NCBI RefSeq assembly: GCF_934754935.1
Contig: NZ_CAKVJB010000052.1
Span: forward strand, 1 to 10,300
Direction: 5' to 3'
DNA: 10,300 nt
Origin: an uncultured Holdemanella sp.
GTDB lineage: Bacteria > Bacillota_I > Bacilli_A > Erysipelotrichales > Erysipelotrichaceae
Under the pieces are notes generated by a model. It was not told where the DNA came from. It worked only from the letters and a program-made list of their open reading frames with translations, and did no database searches. Positions within the stretch are counted from its first letter, which is position 1. Each line of letters opens with the position of its first letter. The position numbers and the translations under genes were made by a program. This document shows positions 6,389 through 10,300 of the stretch, piece after piece.

Positions 6389-7786
6389 ATGAATCAAGAA
6401 AGAAAAGAGCCGACAACGCTATTTGCGGTCGTTTCATTTTTGGCAATTATTGCCGTACTTATTATTATGATCAACATGGGATGTAATACAACACTATCTG
6501 TTTTTGCGGGTGTTATTGTATCGGTCATCACTACTCGATTGTTGAATATTTCATGGAGTGAAGTGGAACAAAATATAATTAAAACAGCAGCAGAATGTAT
6601 GCCTACATTTTTGATTGTCATTATGGTGGGTATGCTTGTAGGAATTTGGATGGCTGGCGGAACTGTTCCATCATTGATGTATTATGGTATGCAAGTGGTA
6701 TCTCCAAAAATATTAGTGCCATTAGCTTTTGTGCTTTGTGCATTAACGAGTGAGTTTACAGGAACTTCATTTGGTTCAGTTGCCACAATGGGTCTTGCGA
6801 TGGTAGGAATTGCCTCTACGACAAGTATTCCAGTACCATTAGTTGTTGGTGCGGTAGTTTCTGGTGCATGGCTTGGGGATAAGATGTCTCCTTTATCAGA
6901 TACGACAAACTTAGCGAGTGGTGTAAGTAAAGTGCCTTTATATGATCATATTCATTCTATGCAGTACACTACGCTTCCGGCAGCTGTTGTAGCTTTAGTC
7001 TTATTTACAATTGCGGGGCTTTATTATAGTGGTGGAAGTATGGATCTTGCCCAACAAAAATTAATTATGGATACTTTAAGCAAACATTTCACAATTAATA
7101 TCTTATTGATCTTGCCAGCTATTTTAGTTATTTTGATTTCTGTATTTAAACTTCCATCTCTACTAGGTATGGGACTTGCGGTTGTCGTATCGGCTATTTT
7201 TGCGATGGTCTTTCAAGGTGTGAACTTTGTAGATCTAATGAATTATGCCTTTAATGGATTTAGTATTGAAACAGGTGTATCTATTGTAGATCCAATGTTA
7301 AATCGTGGTGGTGTTCTTTCAATGTCTGAATTGTTGGTTACATTTATGGTAGCTAGTGTTATGGGAGCTGTGATTACTTCAACGGGTATTTTGGATGTTT
7401 TAGCGAAAAATGTTTTATTGAAATTTATTAAGAATCGTACAGTTTTGGTGTTTGTCACTTTAGTATATTGTTATATCGTAAATTTCTTAACGGCAGGTGG
7501 TCAAACTGTATCGATTATTGTAACAGAACAAACTTTTGAATCTACTTATGAAGATATGAATATTTCGCGTAAAGTCTTGTCTAGAACACTCGAAGATTCT
7601 GGTACTTTATCTGCGCCAATCGTTCCGTGGGGTGTTGCGACAATTTATGTCATGGGTGTTTTAGGATGTAGTACAGCCTATATTCCATACGCATGGTTTA
7701 TCTTTATTGTTCCAATTTTCTCAATGATTTGCGCAATGACTGGTATTGGTGTTTGGGATAAGGATGGAAATCCGGTTCGAAAATAA
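6389..7786 (+). CDS. nhaC: NhaC-family Na+/H+ antiporter
   Basis: This 465-residue polytopic inner-membrane protein is rich in hydrophobic helices. It is predicted to exchange Na+ for H+, or to couple an organic acid to these ions. The NhaC signature is clear: GAVVSGAWLGDKMSPLSDTT (154-173), with NLASGVS following, and a C-terminal LEDSGTLSAPIVPWGV motif (401-416). The length matches the family (about 460 residues). ATG 6389 is preferred because GAAGGGA (6376-6382) lies six bases upstream; an in-frame GTG at 6374 has no such site. The family includes NhaC proper and the MleN malate/lactate antiporter, and sequence alone does not separate them. It follows the hydrolase gene by 20 bases. No clear terminator is seen after the stop, so some transcripts may enter the TPP riboswitch. 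Confidence 0.92.
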   Translation: MNQERKEPTTLFAVVSFLAIIAVLIIMINMGCNTTLSVFAGVIVSVITTRLLNISWSEVEQNIIKTAAECMPTFLIVIMVGMLVGIWMAGGTVPSLMYYGMQVVSPKILVPLAFVLCALTSEFTGTSFGSVATMGLAMVGIASTTSIPVPLVVGAVVSGAWLGDKMSPLSDTTNLASGVSKVPLYDHIHSMQYTTLPAAVVALVLFTIAGLYYSGGSMDLAQQKLIMDTLSKHFTINILLILPAILVILISVFKLPSLLGMGLAVVVSAIFAMVFQGVNFVDLMNYAFNGFSIETGVSIVDPMLNRGGVLSMSELLVTFMVASVMGAVITSTGILDVLAKNVLLKFIKNRTVLVFVTLVYCYIVNFLTAGGQTVSIIVTEQTFESTYEDMNISRKVLSRTLEDSGTLSAPIVPWGVATIYVMGVLGCSTAYIPYAWFIFIVPIFSMICAMTGIGVWDKDGNPVRK

Positions 7787-7798
7787 ATGTCATATATC

Positions 7799-7827
7799 TT
7801 TACTATCTTTTAGAATTGGTGTATAAC
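7799..7827 (+). promoter_or_regulatory. Promoter of the TPP riboswitch-thiC unit
   Basis: TTTACT (7799-7804) is a four-of-six -35 box, and TATAAC (7822-7827) is a five-of-six -10 box after 17 bases. Transcription would begin near 7834, just before the riboswitch core. Confidence 0.5.
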
Positions 7828-7840
7828 TTTAATGTAAATA

Positions 7841-7931
7841 AAAAAAGGGAGCTTGTAGGACAGGCTGAGAGGAAAGTATGACTTTCGACCTATAACCTGA
7901 TTTGGATAATGCCAACGTAGGGAAATACTTT
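7841..7931 (+). promoter_or_regulatory. TPP riboswitch (thi box)
   Basis: This aptamer binds thiamine pyrophosphate and controls thiC. P2 is a 7-bp stem (7850-7856 with 7860-7866) leading into the conserved CTGAGAG at 7865-7871. P3 is a 6-bp hairpin (7872-7877 with 7881-7886). The core then reads AACCTGATTTGGATAATGCC (7894-7913), with P5 TTGG/CCAA (7902-7905 with 7912-7915), P4 CCT/AGG (7896-7898 with 7919-7921) and the GTAGGGAA segment. P1 is the weak part: an A-rich 5' arm faces ATACTTT and I find no good continuous pairing. The terminator downstream makes this a transcriptional OFF switch. Confidence 0.97.
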
Positions 7932-7944
7932 GTCGTTTTTTAGT

Positions 7945-7979
7945 GTGAGTATACCTATATTGGTTGCTCACTTTTTTTT
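7945..7979 (+). terminator. Riboswitch-controlled intrinsic terminator before thiC
   Basis: A 10-bp stem with one bulged T (GTGAGTA and ACC on the 5' side, GGT and TGCTCAC on the 3' side; 7945-7955 with 7962-7971) closes loop TATATT and runs into eight Ts. It lies between the aptamer and thiC, so TPP binding should favour it. ATACT (7925-7929) could pair with AGTAT (7948-7952) as an antiterminator; this pairing is short and is only a suggestion. Confidence 0.9.
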
Positions 7980-7981
7980 GT

Positions 7982-8007
7982 GTGGCAAGATGGGAGCACC
8001 ACTTTTT
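7982..8007 (+). other. Possible second small hairpin with T run in the thiC leader
   Basis: GTGG (7982-7985) can pair with CCAC (7999-8002), followed by five Ts. The stem is only four base pairs with a large loop, so it may be a weak back-up terminator or chance. The thiC ribosome binding site follows at 8031. Confidence 0.25.
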
Positions 8008-8044
8008 GTCACGTTAAAAAATCATTTGAAAAGGAGAATTAAAA

Positions 8045-9385
8045 ATGAACACAAATGAAAGTACAGTAAGTACAGGCGCTACATATACCACTCAGATGGA
8101 TGCTGCGCGTAAGGGTATTATTACGCCAGAAATGAAAATTGTAGCCCAAAAAGAAAAAATGACTGAGGAAGAACTAAGAGCATTAGTGGCTTGTGGAAAG
8201 GTTGTTATTCCGGCAAATAAAAACCACAAATCTTTAGATCCTGAAGGTGTTGGTAGTATGCTACGAACAAAAATCAATGTTAACTTAGGGGTTTCTAGGG
8301 ATTGTAAAGATTATGATGTAGAAATGGAAAAGGTTATGGCAGCGGTAGACTTAGGCGCTGAATCGATTATGGATTTGTCAAGTCATGGTAATACACAACC
8401 ATTCCGTCAAAAATTAACTTCAGAATGTCCAGCTATGATTGGTACAGTTCCTGTTTATGATAGTGTGATTCATTATCAAAGAGATTTAAATACATTAACA
8501 GCTAAAGACTTTTTGGATGTGGTTGAGTTACATGCCAAAGATGGTGTTGATTTTGTGACTTTGCATTGTGGAATCACAAGAAAAACGATTGATCAAATCA
8601 AAAAACATAAACGTAAAATGAATATTGTTTCTCGTGGGGGAAGTTTAGTATTTGCGTGGATGTCTATGACGGGTGAAGAGAATCCATTCTATGAATATTA
8701 TGATGAAATTTTGGATATTTGTGAAAAGTATGATGTAACGATTTCTTTAGGAGATGCTTGTCGTCCTGGATGTTTAGCGGATGCGACAGATGTATGTCAA
8801 ATTGAAGAATTGGTTCGTTTGGGAGAACTGACAAAACGTGCATGGGATCATAATGTGCAAGTGATTGTTGAAGGTCCTGGACATGTTCCTTTAAATCAAG
8901 TTGCTGCAAATATGCAGGTTCAGCAACAAATTTGTATGGGTGCTCCATTCTATGTGTTAGGCCCATTAGTTACAGATATTGCCCCTGGATATGATCATAT
9001 TACGGCGGCTATTGGTGGTGCTGTTGCGGCTATGTCGGGTGCTGCTTTCTTATGTTATGTAACGCCTGCAGAACATTTAGCTTTACCAAATGTAGAAGAC
9101 ACAAAACAAGGTATTATTGCTTCTAAGATTGCAGCTCATGCGGCGGATATTGCCAAAGGTGTTCCTGGAGCTAGAGATATGGATGACAAGATGGCGGATG
9201 CAAGAAAGAATCTAGATTGGGATGCTCAATTTGAGTGTGCATTAGATCCTGAAACGGCAAAGGCAATTCGTCAATCTCGTATGCCAGAAGATGATCATAG
9301 TGATACTTGTAGTATGTGTGGTAAATTCTGTGCGGTTCGAAGCATGAACAAGGCTTTGTCTGGTGAAAATATTGATATTTTATAA
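8045..9385 (+). CDS. thiC: Phosphomethylpyrimidine synthase ThiC
   Basis: ThiC is a radical-SAM enzyme that rearranges aminoimidazole ribotide into HMP phosphate, the pyrimidine half of thiamine, in the cytoplasm. The 446-residue length fits the short ThiC form of anaerobes. Family motifs are present throughout: TKINVNLGVSRD (75-86), SIMDLSSHGN (107-116), IVSRGGSLVFAWM (194-206), SLGDACRPGCLADA (234-247), VEGPGHVPLNQ (275-285) and GPLVTDIAPGYDHI (306-319). The C-terminal cluster motif is C422-SM-C425-GKF-C429. That is CX2CX3C, one residue shorter than the CX2CX4C of typical ThiC. AAGGAG (8031-8036) lies eight bases before the ATG. Expression should be off when TPP is abundant. No other thiamine gene is in the window, so the rest of the pathway must be elsewhere or absent. 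Confidence 0.98.
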   Translation: MNTNESTVSTGATYTTQMDAARKGIITPEMKIVAQKEKMTEEELRALVACGKVVIPANKNHKSLDPEGVGSMLRTKINVNLGVSRDCKDYDVEMEKVMAAVDLGAESIMDLSSHGNTQPFRQKLTSECPAMIGTVPVYDSVIHYQRDLNTLTAKDFLDVVELHAKDGVDFVTLHCGITRKTIDQIKKHKRKMNIVSRGGSLVFAWMSMTGEENPFYEYYDEILDICEKYDVTISLGDACRPGCLADATDVCQIEELVRLGELTKRAWDHNVQVIVEGPGHVPLNQVAANMQVQQQICMGAPFYVLGPLVTDIAPGYDHITAAIGGAVAAMSGAAFLCYVTPAEHLALPNVEDTKQGIIASKIAAHAADIAKGVPGARDMDDKMADARKNLDWDAQFECALDPETAKAIRQSRMPEDDHSDTCSMCGKFCAVRSMNKALSGENIDIL

Positions 9386-9490
9386 GGTTTGTACTTTTTA
9401 GTAGAGGGTTGTATTAATTAGTCGATTTAATTTCAAGAGTGAGTGGAGTATGATATATTAATTATGTAACTTTATTGTTAGAATTATACA

Positions 9491-9502
9491 TAACATATGT
9501 TA
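9491..9502 (+). promoter_or_regulatory. Palindrome TAACATATGTTA, candidate Crp/Fnr-type operator
   Basis: A perfect 12-bp palindrome (TAAC-N4-GTTA) lies upstream of the regulator gene. Its centre (9496.5) is at -41.5 if transcription starts at A9538, six bases after the -10 box. That is the classic class II position for Crp/Fnr activators, and the -35 region there is poor. The half-site spacing matches Fnr-like boxes. Autoregulation by the downstream protein is inference. Confidence 0.5.
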
Positions 9503-9503
9503 A

Positions 9504-9532
9504 TAAAAGGCGTTAGTTAACTATGGTATAAT
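9504..9532 (+). promoter_or_regulatory. Activator-type promoter of the Crp/Fnr gene with a second palindrome
   Basis: TATAAT (9527-9532) preceded by TGG forms an extended -10 box. The 17-bp-spaced -35 (TAAAAG, 9504-9509) is poor. A 10-bp palindrome, TAGTTAACTA (9514-9523), fills the spacer and could be a repressing operator. The ribosome site GAAAGGG is at 9546-9552. Confidence 0.6.
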
Positions 9533-9558
9533 TGGCAATGAGTTAGAAAGGGTAATTT

Positions 9559-10206
9559 ATGAGTGAGTTTGTATTAGATTTTTTTGAGGGGAAGAATCTT
9601 GCGACGCTCGAAAAAAAGAAACATTCATATTTAATGATAGATGGGCACGATCAGGAAGATATCTATATATTAAAAGAAGGAATAGTAAAAACAAGTATAA
9701 TATTAAGTGATGGTCGTGAATTTAACATTATGTATTTAAAGGGTTTCGATGTACTTTCACTTTTGAAAGATGAAGTCAAAAAGGTTACTTCAGCATCTTT
9801 TCATATTCGTATTGAAAGTGATACAGCACTATTCTATCGTGTGAATCGCAAATTGTTTTCAAAATTTTTAAGTGAAAATGAAGCATTAAGAGATTATGTG
9901 GATACATATTATCGTAAGAGGTTATCTGAATCTATTTATCGTCAGCAATTAATGACAATGAATGGTAAAAATGGTGCAGTCTGTGCTTTTATTTATTATT
10001 TAGTTGGATTGTTTGGAAGAAAAGTAAAGAAGGGTATCTTTATTGATCTTCAAGTCACAAATGATGATATTGCAGGTTTTTGCGGTGTATCTACAAGAAA
10101 TAGTGTCAATCGTATCTTGCGTGGATTAAGAGAACAAGGCGTCATAACGATGGTATATCATAAAATCCTAGTTCTAGATGTTGATTATTTAAAGCGTTAT
10201 GTATAA
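9559..10206 (+). CDS. Crp/Fnr-family transcriptional regulator
   Basis: This 215-residue protein has the usual Crp/Fnr plan. An N-terminal cNMP-binding-like beta roll (about 15-100; YILKEGIVKTSIILSDGREF near residues 36-55) leads to a long dimerisation helix (about 105-135) and a C-terminal winged helix. The helix-turn-helix is near 166-192: TNDDIAGFCGVSTRNSVNRI, then LRGLREQGVI. The recognition helix has TRNSVNRIL, one residue more than the usual SRETVSR. No cyclic-nucleotide-binding arginine motif is evident. Only C142 and C175 are present, so an Fnr-type four-cysteine iron-sulphur cluster is unlikely. The ligand is unknown. GAAAGGG six bases upstream supports the start. The gene is preceded by palindromes that may be its own operators and followed by a strong terminator, so it is probably monocistronic. 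Confidence 0.88.
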   Translation: MSEFVLDFFEGKNLATLEKKKHSYLMIDGHDQEDIYILKEGIVKTSIILSDGREFNIMYLKGFDVLSLLKDEVKKVTSASFHIRIESDTALFYRVNRKLFSKFLSENEALRDYVDTYYRKRLSESIYRQQLMTMNGKNGAVCAFIYYLVGLFGRKVKKGIFIDLQVTNDDIAGFCGVSTRNSVNRILRGLREQGVITMVYHKILVLDVDYLKRYV

Positions 10207-10228
10207 CAAAAGGAGCAATTTAGCCAAT

Positions 10229-10249
10229 GTCATTAAGTTAAGAAATGAC
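10229..10249 (+). other. Small hairpin between the Crp/Fnr stop and its terminator
   Basis: GTCATT (10229-10234) pairs with AATGAC (10244-10249) around a nine-base loop, just upstream of the main terminator. An AAGGAG (10210-10215) and ATG (10228) encode only MSLS before TAA. This may be a leader peptide, a gene remnant or chance. Confidence 0.3.
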
Positions 10250-10251
10250 GA

Positions 10252-10286
10252 ACCATCCAGATACTATTGTCTGGATGGTATTTTTA
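10252..10286 (+). terminator. Strong intrinsic terminator of the Crp/Fnr gene
   Basis: ACCATCCAGA (10252-10261) pairs perfectly with TCTGGATGGT (10270-10279), and the stem can extend by two weaker pairs. The T-rich run ATTTTTATTT follows. It ends the last transcription unit in the window. Confidence 0.88.
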
Positions 10287-10300
10287 TTTGAAAGCACGAC

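Noticed and set aside
7820..7827. TGTATAAC shared between the thiC promoter and 3970-3977
   Set aside because: An eight-base AT-rich match at two promoters is expected by chance, and its position relative to the -10 box differs.
8664..8966. Open frame of about 100 codons on the minus strand inside thiC
   Set aside because: It lies antisense to strongly conserved ThiC motifs, has no recognisable domain, and is explained by codon bias of the real gene.
9386..9440. Terminator for thiC
   Set aside because: Only AT-rich pairings of four or five bases can be drawn, none followed by a proper T run, so no terminator is called.
10245..10300. Possible new gene starting at ATG 10245 and running off the right edge
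   Set aside because: The frame runs through the strong terminator at 10252-10286 and has no ribosome site at a usable distance.
1..10300. CRISPR arrays, insertion sequences, tRNA or rRNA genes
   Set aside because: I saw no regularly spaced repeats, terminal inverted repeats with a transposase, or RNA gene signatures.

Overview
The window looks like chromosomal DNA of a low-GC Gram-positive bacterium (Bacillota). The DNA is AT-rich, ribosome binding sites are strong AGGAGG types, every gene is on the + strand, and many genes end in short intrinsic terminators. The YneF-like tail, the PAS-like GGDEF/EAL proteins, the macro-HTH/vWA pair and the short anaerobe-type ThiC would suit a gut member of the Erysipelotrichia or a related class. 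That placement is inference. No rRNA, tRNA, mobile element, phage gene or CRISPR array is visible.

Layout. 1-92: the last codons of a YneF-like (UPF0154) gene and its terminator. 94-5506: a signalling block of four genes. The outer two are c-di-GMP enzymes: a REC / degenerate GGDEF / intact EAL phosphodiesterase (166-2241) and a GAF / PAS-like / intact GGDEF cyclase with an I-site (4040-5479). Between them sit a macro-domain protein with a C-terminal HTH-like helical domain (2271-3203) and a small vWA protein with a complete MIDAS (3275-3907). Hairpins overlap or touch each of the four stop codons. 5540-7786: a probable two-gene operon with its own promoter, encoding a cysteine-rich alpha/beta hydrolase and an NhaC-family Na+/H+ antiporter. 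7787-9385: a TPP riboswitch, a strong terminator and thiC. 9386-10300: a Crp/Fnr-family regulator behind a promoter carrying palindromes, then a strong terminator.

How the genes may work together. The two c-di-GMP enzymes have opposite predicted activities and both carry a PAS-like module, so they could set a local c-di-GMP level in response to different inputs. The macro/vWA pair suggests ADP-ribose or NAD-derived ligand biology, possibly a stress or defence module, although no ADP-ribosyltransferase is visible. Thiamine limitation should turn on thiC through riboswitch-controlled termination. The Crp/Fnr gene may regulate itself through a TAAC-N4-GTTA palindrome placed where class II activators bind.

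Strongest calls: thiC, the TPP riboswitch, nhaC, and the EAL and GGDEF enzymes. Best candidates for something little described: the macro-HTH/vWA pair between c-di-GMP genes, and the Crp/Fnr promoter architecture.
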